Source of the DNA: Rachycentron canadum
Taxonomy: Eukaryota > Chordata > Actinopteri > Carangiformes > Rachycentridae
DNA: 64,000 nucleotides
Direction: 5' to 3'
Assembly (NCBI GenBank): GCA_038496675.1
Contig: CM076669.1
Span: forward strand, 6,752,656 to 6,816,655
The notes under the pieces are model-generated. The model had not been told where the DNA came from and made no database searches. It saw only the letters and a program-made list of their open reading frames with translations. A program made the translations under genes and the position numbers. Shown piece after piece: positions 51,216-62,124 of this stretch (positions are counted from its first letter, which is position 1; every line of letters starts with the position of its first letter).

Positions 51216-54200
51216 GTGTCCAGCTGTGTGTTACCGTTGTCTGTGTTGTACAGAAATGCTCTCAGAGCATCGGGGATGAAGTGGCTGGGATCCTCCATAA
51301 AAGGCTTTTTCCCAGATAGATTTAATCTCTGATGGGGGAAAAGTTGTGTTCATAGAACATAGTGTTCTGCAAGTCAACAAAATGGCACATTGTGTTTTTC
51401 TGCTCTGGTTTAAAAAAAAAAAGACCACACACAATATTCTCCAAATATAGCACATTTATAAGAGATGACGCACAGAAAGATCTAAAAACTGAAACCTTTA
51501 CACACATACTGGCTCCTACGTTGCTGCTCTACAGAAACTAATTAGGAAAAAAGAAGTGGCTTCTATTCCCACCTCTCTTGTTTGTAGAAATGTTTCTTAA
51601 TTGTCAACCAGCTTTGCCTTTTTTGTTTCACTGCAATATTTCCAAATGTTTTCAAGACTGGTTTTCAGCCTCTATAACCTGGAGCTGCTGTGGAGCCACA
51701 TATACAGATCCTGCCCTTGCTCTCTGTCAGTTTTTAGTCATTCTGTAAATGCAAATTCCTTGTTGTATCATGATGAACTTTTCCTTTTGAAAAGGCAAGT
51801 TGATGCTGAGCTCGAGCTTTTCTTTGACTCTTGATGTGTAAGATTAAAACCACAGACATTTTACTGCTAAATCTTACGCCGCGATCTAAAGTTTCACTTT
51901 TTACAGTAAAAAGGAGACTTGAGACGTCTTTTAAATGACAACAAAAATGTTTCACCACAAGCATGACACGAAAGGTTGAATTTCACAACAGTTTGTGATG
52001 AAGCTCAGTTATAAAACCACTCAGCCATAAAACTAACACTTGACTGAATTACACAGATTAACTCGAGTTGATGGCATTTTTGAACTCTCGATAAGTAGCA
52101 AACCTGTGAAGAATCGTTTCACCCATCGTCATTTTACTCTAATGCATAAATGTCATTTTATTTTTTCCATTAAGATATTTAAATTGTACAGTAAAATGTC
52201 CAAATGCTGCAACTTTTACAACACCATCTGTTCACATCCATAAAATGTCAGATTTCTATGTAGTTGTAACTGATACCATTAAAGGCCTTTGTAGCACAGA
52301 GAGGGCAGGTTTCAAGATGAATATAAAGGCGTCTGTGATATATCATCAGTAAATCAGGGTCGTCACCAGTCGTCCGCACTGTTAATTTTAGCACTTAATT
52401 CTTTAGCTACATTTTAGTCCTTGGATTTCTTGTTAGCTTTGTAGTTTATAGTTCTTGTGCTAGTTTTGCAGAAAATGTGCACTTCATTTGTTTCTACTTG
52501 ACACACAGGGTCACACTCAGCCCTGGGTTGATACAAAACCTCTCTCCTCCGTGAAAACGCTTGCCATTCCCAGACTCTGAACGTGTAGCTGGTCTCTTAC
52601 CATCGCTCTCCGTGTTTTCCATCGTTCCATTCCCTTGTTCACTGAAATAGTTGAGCTTGACGGGAGCAGCTACAGCATACGTTAATAAAATCATATTCTC
52701 TTAGGGAAAGTCTAGGGGAGGGTTTAGCCACCCTTAATCCTGCGCTCAGTCCCACCCATCCCCCGTTAACATCCTTTTATAACATCATGTTAGTTTATCA
52801 GGTGGCTTCATTTTTTCTGTGTTGACCTGATTGTTGACCCCAGTTGTGTACATTTCACTGCGATTGTTGCTCTGCTTCACTTCTCCATATATTTGTTACT
52901 GTATTAAGAGTCGCGTTATGTTAGCTAACATATAACACAGCGGGTTAAAGCAGCAGCTATCGCTACATCAGAATTAATATGAGCCGTGTCCCAGATTCAC
53001 ACTGCAAATGGATTATATGCAGGTTTTTAATAAGTAGCGTGTTCACAAAGTGAAGTAGTCAGGATTTCAGACAGGATTTTTGAGAATCTTTTGTAGCTTT
53101 ACATAAGTTTCCTTGTGTAAATAAACTCGAGTAAACTGGCAGACCTTTTGCAAAGTGTGAACTGTGATTTTTACAAAGCGCTCAGACAAGAAAATCCAGC
53201 TCAGACAGGATTGCAACCCTAAAATTATAACTAGATCCAGGAGGAGCTGATTGCATGTGTGCTGGCCGGCAGTGTGACCATGGCTGGGTTCCTGCAGCGG
53301 CTGAGGCAGGTAAATTCTGGACGAAAACTGCACCACTAGAGGACATAGGGCAGGACGTGAGCGGGTGTTACTGAGAGATAAGGAAAGACAAGGGAGCGAT
53401 GCAATATTTTTTGAGTGGGAAGGCATGAAATTAAGTGGCATGAACAGTAAATTAACTATTCAGAAGAGCAGATTGACATTATAAATGGAATAAAATTAAC
53501 TTTGTCTGCTCGTTTTACCCCCTGATCTCAGCCTGTGGAAAAAAAAGAAAGAGTTCATCGCACATCATTTTATTTAAGCCCTTGTAAAAGATACCAATGC
53601 TGAGAAGATAATCCTGCTTTGTAATGATCCATCAAATATTTTCTGTTTGGCTACTTTTTATATTAAAAAAAATACAATAAAACCAAAGGCAGAGACGTGC
53701 AACAGAAAATTGAAACACAATTCTGATCTCTGTGCCCAGGGCTGCGTTTACTGACACCAAACAGGAACTGTACACACAGAAACCATATCTATCCTATGTT
53801 GCCTCAAATGTTTTTAAAAGCATTTTCTTTTTTCCTCTCAGCTTCGCAAGTTATTGAGACAGTTTCATTTTCTCCTTAAACCTCTCAGAGGTATAAATAA
53901 AAAACAAGCCTTGGATTCATGAAAAAAAAAAAAAAGATATTTCCTTTACTGTTGCTTTTTGCTCACAACAAATCATTGATTTTTTTTTTTTTTTTTTTTT
54001 TAATTTTTCTCTTTCTGGCAGTCTTGTAGCTGCACTGGTGACACATGTAAACACGTGGATATATTACAGAAAAACAGCATTTGCCTGATTGAATAAAAGG
54101 ACCTCTGTGATGGGCGCCTTTCTTTTACAAATCCCTCACAAGGAAACATTTCATGGTCTAATTGTTGTTGACACAGCTTTGATTTGGCTGCCTCCGATGC

Positions 54201-55984
54201 TGTGGAAGGCCCCGAATAATCAACATTTCTAAGCAAACAATTTGCTGACAACGGTTCACTGTAATCTGCCTGTTACGTCTGCTGGGCGTTGTTTCAACTA
54301 TGACAGCTTTACAAGCAGAGCGGAGATGAAACCAGAAGGCTTAGCTTGCAACTCGAACAGACAACCACTTTTCATATCTTCCATCATCACGTTCTCTCCC
54401 TCCCTCGTTTCCTTCTTTGGTAAGTGGGCCCAGTGGCTCTCTCTCTCATCGGCTCGGAGAGGAAAAGCAATGAGGCAGATAGGGAGAGAAATTGGTGGAG
54501 GGAACGTGTGAAAGACGATGGATAGTTTGTGACAAAAAAAGACAGAGGAAGGACATAGATCTAGAAGACAAAGTCGTCTCACCCAGTCCATGAGTCAGCT
54601 GACAGGACAGACAGGATTCTTAATTGCCCTCAGAGCATATTTCTTATTCCAACCTCTGGTAATTGGACATGAACACTGGTGATAAATTACTGGAGCCATC
54701 TTTGATTTGGTGGCTCTTGACTGCTGTGTGGCACCTGGAATTAAGACTGGCATCTGGAGGGGAGGGACGTTGGCAACAGTTTTTTTTTTTTTTTTTTTTA
54801 ATTCTCTTGTTTGATTTTGTTCTTAACCCCTCTAACTTTAAATTCCCTACATGTATTGAATGAATGGCAGCTGTCCCTGTAACATACATACAATACAAAG
54901 CTCACTCATGAATAGTCATTTCTGCCTCTGGTTCACTGTGATCATGCAAAACCTACAGTGTGTCATTGAAATTGAAAAACATGTCTTCGAGGCTGAAGCT
55001 GTTTTTTAAAAACACAATTTGAATGTTAAGTAGGTACATTTCTATCTTGGTTAGCCTCTTTTCAGGGTAGTTTGCAATAACAACCTCTGGTTACTTCTTC
55101 AGAATGTTTCATTTCAAGAGGAAAACAACCAGGCGATTCTTTGTTCCCGGTGCAGTCTTTTTCCAATTTTAAGTCAACTGAAATTAAATTGCATGGGTTT
55201 TTTTTTCTCTGCTACATACACATATACACCTTAGTTTGTCCAGTGTCTGTTAATATATCAGATTTCAGGCTAATGATAATAAACGGCTACAAATCTTTTC
55301 AGAAGAAGTCATTTTAATGAGTCGTGATGCTGTTGGTGTCCTCACTCCCCCAATACCACAGCTAACAGCGCACTGTCTGCCTGTGGCCTCGAAGCCACAG
55401 TTTCCACACAAATCCCTTTACTTTGTATTTCTGTTTCCCTGCTGGTGCTCAGCCTGTCGTGCCCCTTCAGAGGCTGTGGGGGAAGACTCAAGGCAAAGGC
55501 CTTTTTTTCCTTCCTTTGAATACTAAAAATCTATTATCAAAAAAATTAATAAAGAGTGACATTTTGATTACTGAGGGGTGACTTCAAATGGAGGACTGTC
55601 ATGTAGCTGTATGACATTGAGAGCTCTTTGTCTTGCAATGATAAGCAACTTCGTTGGTTTTATTTCACTAGTGGGTGTTTGTACTTTGTACATAATGTGG
55701 TGATGTAGTGTTGGAATCAAATTTTCCATCATGGGACAAACGTAGTTCAAAGTTTTGATTGCAAGATAGTGAAGTAATTTTGTGATTTATAGTCTAATCA
55801 CTGTGGGTACAATACTTCACACGCTGAGCTGTCATTCAGAATAGTTAGAAACTGATGGATTTCCATCATGGTTGAAAACATCTTCCATATGTCTCAAATG
55901 TAAATGACGGATATACCACATTCATGTCAGCAGCAGCCGGAGTCAGTGTTTCCTCCACTGATACAGTCAATGTTCATGTCTATT
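51216..55984. other. Gene-free stretch with homopolymers
   Basis: No gene seen. A run at 53,923-53,935, T22 at 53,980-54,001 and T19-20 at 54,780-54,799. A minus frame of 124 residues (53,067-53,441) has no family resemblance. A word matching the CTCF core at 12 of 14 positions (CCACTAGAGGACAT) lies at 53,333-53,346 on the plus strand. Confidence 0.6.
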
Positions 55985-56005
55985 TCATCAAGGTGACCTT
56001 GATGA
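55985..56005. other. Near-perfect palindrome TCAAGGTgACCTTGA
   Basis: Ten-bp arms (tcatcaaggt / accttgatga) with a single central G. Each arm carries TCAAGGT, the extended half-site used by ERR and NR5A-type nuclear receptors. Here the two copies face each other. Binding is inferred from motif likeness only. Confidence 0.6.
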
Positions 56006-56924
56006 TGAAACACACGTATGAATAGTGCAGTATTCAGTGCAGCAGTGTTGTCTTCTGTCATGGCTGTGTTCTCTTTGGGTTCAACCAAGCATATATAATT
56101 TCATGAAGTGATCTTAAAACCATATAAGTGTTTATGTGAGGAGCAAATGATGTCTGATGTTGGCAAACATCATGGGTCTATGCTTAACAGTCATTTATTT
56201 ATATGGTAGGTCATGTTAAATGTTTATGAGCACTTCTTTATAACTTTTCTTTTTTTTTGGTGGATATGGCTGCAAAGATTGTTGAGTATGCCCAAGAACA
56301 CAAATCAAAACTAGTGCTAGAGCAGATTTAAATCCAACAAATATGGGAAAAAAAAGAAACCACATGAAGTATCTTGCTGCATTTTTAATAGAAGCAAACC
56401 CATTTAAATAACTTGTAAAAGTAAATTGTAACAGTACATTGTCAACAACGGATTCAGGCTACTTATAAATTCATCCCCCACATTCACCCTATTATCTCAT
56501 CTACCTTAAATAAAATCATCTTAACCATGGATAGTTCACATATATCAAGGATCGTTTCTTTGCACAGTTAGATAAGAACGAAAATGTAGGAATTTGTCAA
56601 GCATTTTCATGTAAATATCTGCAGATCCAAGGACACAGATAGATGACTTTATTCTGCATGAATAAGTTTCTGTTAAACCTCTTTTTGGCGTTTTATTTCG
56701 TTTCCCCGGTATTGAGATCGCACAATCACATTTCAGACGCGCAGTTCAAAACAAACTCCCTGGAAAAAAAAAATTACATCCACTTATGTAAATTCAGCTG
56801 TTGCCCTTCTGCACAACTTGCATAAACTAGCATCCTTTAATGAGTGAGAACAGTCGATTTGACACTATTGTTTGGTAGAAACAGATAAGCACAACGACTG
56901 CAAATTCATGATGAATTTTAAATG

Positions 56925-56957
56925 TTTTAGAGGTGAAGTTAACCTTCACCTCTAAAA
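56925..56957. other. Perfect 14-bp inverted repeat, 5-nt loop
   Basis: Arms ttttagaggtgaag (56,925-56,938) and cttcacctctaaaa (56,944-56,957) are exact reverse complements around ttaac. Pairing does not continue outside the arms, so it is a compact isolated dyad. It is about 1.2 kb beyond the SND1 polyadenylation signal, and no coding region adjoins it. Confidence 0.9.
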
Positions 56958-57137
56958 GTTCAAAGCTGAGGCGGGCTTCTAAACAGCATCTGCATTGCTA
57001 ATTTCAAATTCTTTGGAAAAAAAAAACAAAAAAATTTCAAGCTTTTAGTCAAATACCGTTGTCAGGGTGTTTTGCTTTACAGGTAATAAAAGCTTTTATC
57101 TGTGCAGGAGGGCTCTTCTTTTGTCTCTCAACTATTT

Positions 57138-57250
57138 AAAAAAAAAAAAAAAAAAACATCAAACATCCAAACTCAGATTCTAAGTCGACCTCAGTCTGTC
57201 AGTCAAAGACTGTCAATCAGTTTGTTAAAAAAAAAAAAAAAAAAAAAAAA
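57138..57250. repeat. Paired A homopolymers
   Basis: A19 at 57,138-57,156 and A24 at 57,227-57,250, separated by about 70 nt. A frame annotated across them would read poly-lysine and is not a gene. Confidence 0.95.
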
Positions 57251-57715
57251 TTCAACTTTCTATGAAAAAAATGGAGACAAAATACTTGTACTTTGCTTAT
57301 TTTTATTCAGCAGATTTTTAATAGAATGCAAAGGTCCATTACGTGGAAATAAATTCAAACACTGTTTTTGCTATGGCATACATAGACAGAAGAGAAGAGA
57401 ACAGGATCATAACCATTATTAGAATGTAAACTTTACAGAAGATTGATGATAAAATGCCATATGGTGTCCATATTTACTGGTCATAAAAGTGTGACAGTGA
57501 ATAAACGACAAAACACTCCCCACATAAACATCCGCAAATGTCATCACCACACAGATGTACATTGAAGACTCATCCTTTTTTTGTTGTCTATGTGGCTCCA
57601 CCTACAGTATTTCCCTAAAATAAATCAATTTACACTTTTCAACATATCCTCACATTTACATGAAATTCATTTGGGAAGCATTTGTTAGCAAATGATCAAC
57701 GTTCTCCTCCAAAAC

Positions 57716-57754
57716 GCCCAGTCCCTTCCTTTACAGAGCAAGCAGGGACTGGGC
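57716..57754. other. Perfect 11-bp inverted repeat, 17-nt spacer
   Basis: gcccagtccct (57,716-57,726) and agggactgggc (57,744-57,754) are exact reverse complements. The GC-rich arms stand out from the AT-rich surroundings. If SND1 transcription runs through its annotated end, this would form a stable hairpin in the read-through RNA. Confidence 0.85.
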
Positions 57755-57851
57755 TCAAGCATCAGAGAGCAAAGAACGTGACTGGCTGAACCATATATGC
57801 AAGAATCATAATTATCTTTCACACAGGAAATCTGCTGAAAGGGTAACATGG

Positions 57852-57904
57852 CAAAAAAAACAAACAAACAAAACAAAAAAAAAAAAACAAAAAAAAAAAA
57901 AAAA
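57852..57904. repeat. A-rich tract with scattered C
   Basis: A and AAAC-type units over about 53 nt, seen directly. No retroposed body was recognised upstream of it, so it is not called a poly(A) tail of a SINE or processed gene. Confidence 0.85.
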
Positions 57905-58160
57905 CACAGATTGGCAATAGTGCAGGCTGCTTGAGCTGGCAGTGGCCCGTTAAGAAAATAAAGGATGAATGGAAAGTGATTCTTGAATGATTAATGATTT
58001 TTTCTTTTTGCTTGGCTAGCATGCTCTATTTGGAGCTACAGGGGCTAGCTGGAAGAAAAAGATGCGTGTGCACAGAAGAGAAATCAGGAACGGAGGGATG
58101 AAATGCCAAAAAGGAAGAGTGAGTCAATGCTTGTCGTTTAGTTTTGTTTTTTTTGAAGTT

Positions 58161-58285
58161 TTTTTTTTTTTTAATATAATTTCTTTATTTTGTCTTCTGT
58201 CCAATGCGTCGCTCGGCGTCCATGTTGGTCTTTGGAATGGTGTTGATTAGATGGTCGGTTTTATTTTTTCACTTCATTTTTTTTT
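58161..58285 (-). other. SND1: SND1 3' UTR (predicted, short)
   Basis: From the TAA stop the minus strand runs about 97 nt to a canonical AATAAA (58,184-58,189), then enters an A-rich stretch (T run 58,161-58,172 on the plus strand) where cleavage could fall. Another AATAAA lies only about 20 nt after the stop (58,260-58,265), probably too close to be used alone. The resulting UTR of roughly 120 nt is short for a vertebrate gene. A longer UTR using distal signals cannot be excluded. Confidence 0.5.
58184..58189 (-). terminator. SND1: Polyadenylation signal AATAAA for SND1
   Basis: The plus strand reads tttatt, i.e. AATAAA on the coding strand, 97 nt after the stop codon. The site sits before an A-rich stretch. 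It is the first canonical hexamer at a usual distance from the end of the coding region. Confidence 0.5.
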
Positions 58286-60402
58286 TTAACGGCTATAACC
58301 AAACTCATCAGCATCGTCTGCGCGGAAGTCTCCGTAGCGCCAAATGTTGAGCTAATGGGAAGACAGAGACAGCTTTTATTGACCACAAAGAAGCAACTAA
58401 CCATAAAATGCTCTAACATTCCCAACTGCTTTTAATGAGATTGCAATAATTTCTCTATCACATTACATGTTAAATGACAAAGAGCAAAAAAAAAACAAAA
58501 AACTGAGATTACTGTTTTTGCAGCCAGTGCAAATGCTGCTGTATCATCATCATCATCATCATCATCATCACCACCATTTAATCTGACTCTTTGTGCTTCC
58601 CCATCCAAGCTCAGTGTCTCAAATACCACCCAGTCTATTACTTCTCCTGTTCCATTACATTCACGCCCCTGCATCGCCTCATAAACCGTCACATGCATTT
58701 CCCTGCTAAATGTCGCCTTTATCACAATACTACTGGCAAAGTGTGTGGGTGGTTTGGAGCGGCACCCAGTGTGGTATGGGTTATTTAAATGTGATAGAAA
58801 TCGTGCAGTTTGGGGGGTGTTTGTGTGTGTTTGTGTGTTCGAGGGTCTGTGTCTGTGTGGGATGTTTCTTTTCTCGCTCTCAAAGGCATGAGCGCTCAGC
58901 TGTTAATGCTGTGATTCATAGCTAATTAGTGACTGTGCTAATTAGCACTAGTTATTAGGATGAATGAATGAATGAAGCCATTTGTACGTATTGTCATTTC
59001 CTGTCTCTCACTCTGCTGCTTTTTTTTTTCTTTTTCTTTCCTCCTCCTTCCCAACACCCTGAGAACACAGCAGTAACTGATTGTGATTAGTCAGTTCCAC
59101 CTCTGACTGGCTCGTCGTCTGGGTTTGCTGTACAACTACAGGGTGATGAAGGAGCGCTGGAGGGACGGCTTCTTCTAGGACTTTGAGCCACAACGCTCGA
59201 CATTTACATGAGTAAAAACAAAACAGGATCCAAGAGTCTGTGCAGGCTCTCAGGGGTTCTTGTGAAAGGCACCTTGGATTTGTGCGAACACTTTGCTGTC
59301 CATGTCTAAAAAGAAAAACCTAAAAGGATCCAGCCTTTGTTATTTCTTACATTATTTCTTAAATACAATAGGCTTAATTATTTCCTCAACAGCTCAACGT
59401 TGTATTTTTTAGCAAGTGTTACAAGAGTAAATTGTGCTTTTGTCTGGGACCATTTGCAGCGGAGGATTTGTTACACCAGTGTGTAATTACGGCACAAGGA
59501 TGGTGATCGACACACAGGGTGACATGTTCTTTCGCCCTAATGAAGGAACATGTCTGCCTGGGCAAAAGTGTGGCTCATTAATGTGTTGATGATGGAGCTG
59601 TATGGCTTGGAGTAATAAGATGTATCAGTTTTGTCTGTACAGGAAATACTTGTCGTAGAGGGATACATTTATTGTTGTCAATTGTTGTCATGTAATAAAT
59701 ATCAAACTGAAACTTGAAACACTGGCTTGTTTTTGCATGATGATGAAGAATTGATTCTTTATAATATCCACTGGCTCTTTTCATGTAGCTGGTTTAAATT
59801 TATTTTGTGCTTTTCGCTCTTTCACTTCCAGTTTCACTCTGACTGGGCCAGGTGGTTTACTGGGCCAGGTGGTTTACTGGGCTCAGATGAAGTAGTTTCC
59901 ACTGGACGATGTTGTGTCAAAGCTCTGTGAGTGACCCATCTCGTTTGTCCCAAGATGGCGTGGGAGCCCTGTTTGTTATGTGCTGCCTCCTATTCATTCT
60001 CCAGTTTTTTCTTCCTCTCTTTCTATCCCCTCAGCACATTTTCACACACATCCCCACCTCCCCCATTTTCACAGTATGGACCTGCACAGACTGTGGGCAC
60101 CAATCCATATGGGACAATAGTGACTGCCAATGTAATGTGTCACATCTTGAGAGAGAGAGAGAGAAGCAGCACAGAGAGACGACACTTTCTCTTTGGTACT
60201 TGGTGTAGAAAAGTAATTAGTGTTGTAATGTATTCTTGTTTTGGCAACATTAGATTTTTCACAGAGATGTGGACAAACCACAATAATTAAGAGGAGGAGG
60301 CGACAGAGAAGCTGATGAAAACACAATAAGAAGGTTGGCTGGGATGGAGTGACTTACCCTGGCACTCTTGGCAGATTCTTGACTGTTCAGGTACTCTGTC
60401 AC
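58286..60402 (-). CDS. SND1: SND1 (Tudor-SN/p100), last two coding exons
   Basis: Two minus-strand exons were found by splice sites and protein likeness. Penultimate exon 60,358-60,402 (45 nt, phase 0) follows ttctgccctag and is followed by gtaagt; it encodes VTEYLNSQESAKSAR. Terminal exon coding part 58,286-58,351 (66 nt with TAA) follows tgtcttcccattag; it encodes LNIWRYGDFRADDADEF then GYSR. Together these are the last 36 residues, almost identical to the vertebrate SND1 C-terminus as I remember it. SND1 is an approximately 900-residue cytoplasmic and nuclear RNA-binding protein with four staphylococcal-nuclease-like domains, a Tudor domain and a split fifth nuclease-like domain. It acts as a transcription co-activator, spliceosome and RISC-associated factor and nuclease on edited or microRNA substrates. 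The segment seen is the C-terminal helix and tail of that last domain. The 2,006-bp intron between the exons is in frame. Upstream exons are not in the window, so this is a partial gene cut by the right edge. Confidence 0.93.
58543..58570. repeat. (ATC)n trinucleotide repeat
   Basis: About nine ATC units, seen directly, inside the last SND1 intron. A minus-strand frame reads it as a poly-Asp run (58,432-58,725), which is a product of the repeat and not a protein. Confidence 0.95.
58921..58948. promoter_or_regulatory. Two CTAATTAG homeodomain boxes
   Basis: GCTAATTAG at 58,921 is repeated at 58,937, the second within a 14-bp perfect palindrome GTGCTAATTAGCAC (58,935-58,948). CTAATTAG is the core preferred by many homeodomain proteins (LHX, MSX, EN classes). 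Two copies 16 nt apart in an intron suggest an enhancer, but this is inference. Confidence 0.35.
59842..59881. repeat. 17-bp tandem duplication
   Basis: actgggccaggtggttt occurs twice without spacing (59,842-59,858 and 59,859-59,875) followed by a partial third unit actggg. The identity of the copies suggests a recent slippage or repair event. Confidence 0.9.
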
Positions 60403-61170
60403 CTAGGGCAGAAAGACAATCCATTAGCATATCACATCACTGTCACACATAGGATTTTAAAGGATTAAGGTGAATCAATGCATTCTTTCAACCTGCTTTG
60501 CCCCTGGAGACATTTCTTTTACCTGCTTACATCGAAATTTCACAAGTACTTTGTAAGTTCAAATTTTCTCGGAAAGGACACTTGCTCACCCTCTGAGCAA
60601 CACTAGACGTAAAGAACACCGCGTGCTCTGAAGATCAACGGGATCAAGATAACGCACAGAGACACAAAATGGTTATGTCACTGCAGGGAATGTGGAACGC
60701 ACAAACTCGAGAATGAAGCATACGGAGCGGCCAACACCACATTACGGCTCACTGTTTGGGGTCATTGCTTTATCCACCGTGGGCAGACATTCGCTTTGCG
60801 CTTCATGCTGCAACTCAGACCCCTTTGTGCGTGCTACTCTCAGGCCAACACCTCACTGGTTTGCAGCAGCAGTCTATAATCAGGTGCATTTGCTGGAAGT
60901 GTTAAGTAAGCTGCTGGCTCAAAGGTGGCGGGTCTGAGCTCTACCTGTGCTTCATGTAGCAAAGCAGAGCTCTGTTGGTCAGTGTGCTGGAGGGAGTGAG
61001 AATAAACAATTCAGAAATTCAATTCAGAGAGAATACAACACACCCTTGTTCAATGTCAGAAATGATTGAAAAATACTCCTCACAACTTCCCATAGTCTAA
61101 GTTGACATCTTAAAAGCTTTTGTTTTGCTTTATTTTATTTATTTAATTTATTTTACAATTGACAGTACAA

Positions 61171-61320
61171 ACCCCAAAGAACAATCAGTTTGTAATTAAG
61201 AAGAGCAGCAAATCCTCACATTTGAGAAGCGGGGGCCAGTAAGCATTTACCATTTCTGCTTGAAAAATGACCTAAACAATAAATCAGTCAGTTCATGAGT
61301 TGACTAATCCTTTCAGCTTT
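61171..61320 (+). mobile_element. MITE-like teleost repeat, copy E
   Basis: Phrases accccaaagaacaatcagtt, tcctcacatttgagaagc, ttctgcttgaaaaatgacct, aacaataaatcagtcag and gactaatcctttcagcttt give the right-hand part of the family seen at 12.7, 38.7, 40.4 and 42.7 kb. The left part is missing or too diverged. It lies inside SND1, inserted in antisense orientation relative to the gene. Confidence 0.65.
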
Positions 61321-61533
61321 AGTCTGGTCTCTGACCAGTAGCTTTTAAGGACTAATGTTCGTAGACTTTCAGTACATTCTGCTGAATATCAGACATTAGA
61401 GAAGCAGTTTGGTAACTTAATGACATTTGTCTCTATTCAGCGCAAGTTACATACAGTCAGTGTTCTATAAAAACATACGGACAAATGTACTAAAACACAA
61501 AACACATGAAACATGAGTTTGATTTGTGTTCTT

Positions 61534-61571
61534 TTTACTCCTCATTATGTCACTTTACTCCTCATTATGTC
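61534..61571. repeat. 20-bp tandem duplication
   Basis: tttactcctcattatgtcac at 61,534-61,553 is repeated at 61,554-61,571 with only the last two bases different (ta for ac). Seen directly. Confidence 0.9.
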
Positions 61572-62087
61572 TAGAGTCATGATATCTCAAAAATCCACAA
61601 AAATGTTAATGTATTTAATATTTCACAATTATGCCAGTGTTCCTTAGGTTGATGTCAAGTTCAGCTCAGTCTAAAGTCTATTCAAATGTAATAATCCCTC
61701 ACATAACCACCAGCATTGGCTGCTTAAAGTTTATTTGTTCAATATAAATGCATCTGTTTGTTTTGCTCGACACAAAGAACTGGACATTGTGATGGAACAG
61801 AAAAGAGTTGAGAGACGGAGAGAGACGAGGAAGCCAATGTGCGGTGTTGAGCATATTGACTGTTTCTGCTAGAACAGCCATTTAGTCTCATTGAATGAAC
61901 CAGTGATGAGTCACAGGGCAGAGAGGGTGAGAGGTGGGGGGGTTCAGGCCACGTTTGGTTAGATGGGTTCTGTGCAAGTGAATGTATGGACCATGGAAAG
62001 CTTGGGCAGCAGACCCTCTGAGTGGAGCTGTCCTCCACCAATACAACGTCAGAGAGATACAGAGTGATCAAGCCCTGCTCAAGGTGT

Positions 62088-62088
<1 letters not shown>

Positions 62089-62124
<36 letters not shown>

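Larger units (their letters stand above)
56006..58160. other. Immediate 3' flank of SND1, rich in A runs
   Basis: No gene is seen. It contains two perfect inverted repeats (listed) and several long A runs on the plus strand: 57,138-57,156, 57,227-57,250 and an A-rich CAAA-type tract at 57,852-57,904. Read from SND1 (minus strand) these are T runs. Confidence 0.6.
58352..60357 (-). other. SND1: Last SND1 intron
   Basis: GT-AG intron between the two coding exons. It contains an ATC trinucleotide repeat, a TGAA repeat at 58,960-58,977, a pair of CTAATTAG boxes, a 17-bp tandem duplication at 59,842-59,875 and a 10-bp tandem duplication (attgttgtca) at 59,671-59,690. No nested gene or RNA was recognised. 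Confidence 0.85.

Noticed and set aside
58432..58725. 97-residue minus-strand frame with a poly-Asp run
   Set aside because: It is a translation of the ATC repeat inside the last SND1 intron; no acidic protein is implied.
59111..59124. Possible miR-129-like seed region (gtctgggtttgctgt)
   Set aside because: Only part of the mature sequence fits, the ctttttgcgg start is missing, and no complementary 3' arm follows, so no precursor can be supported.
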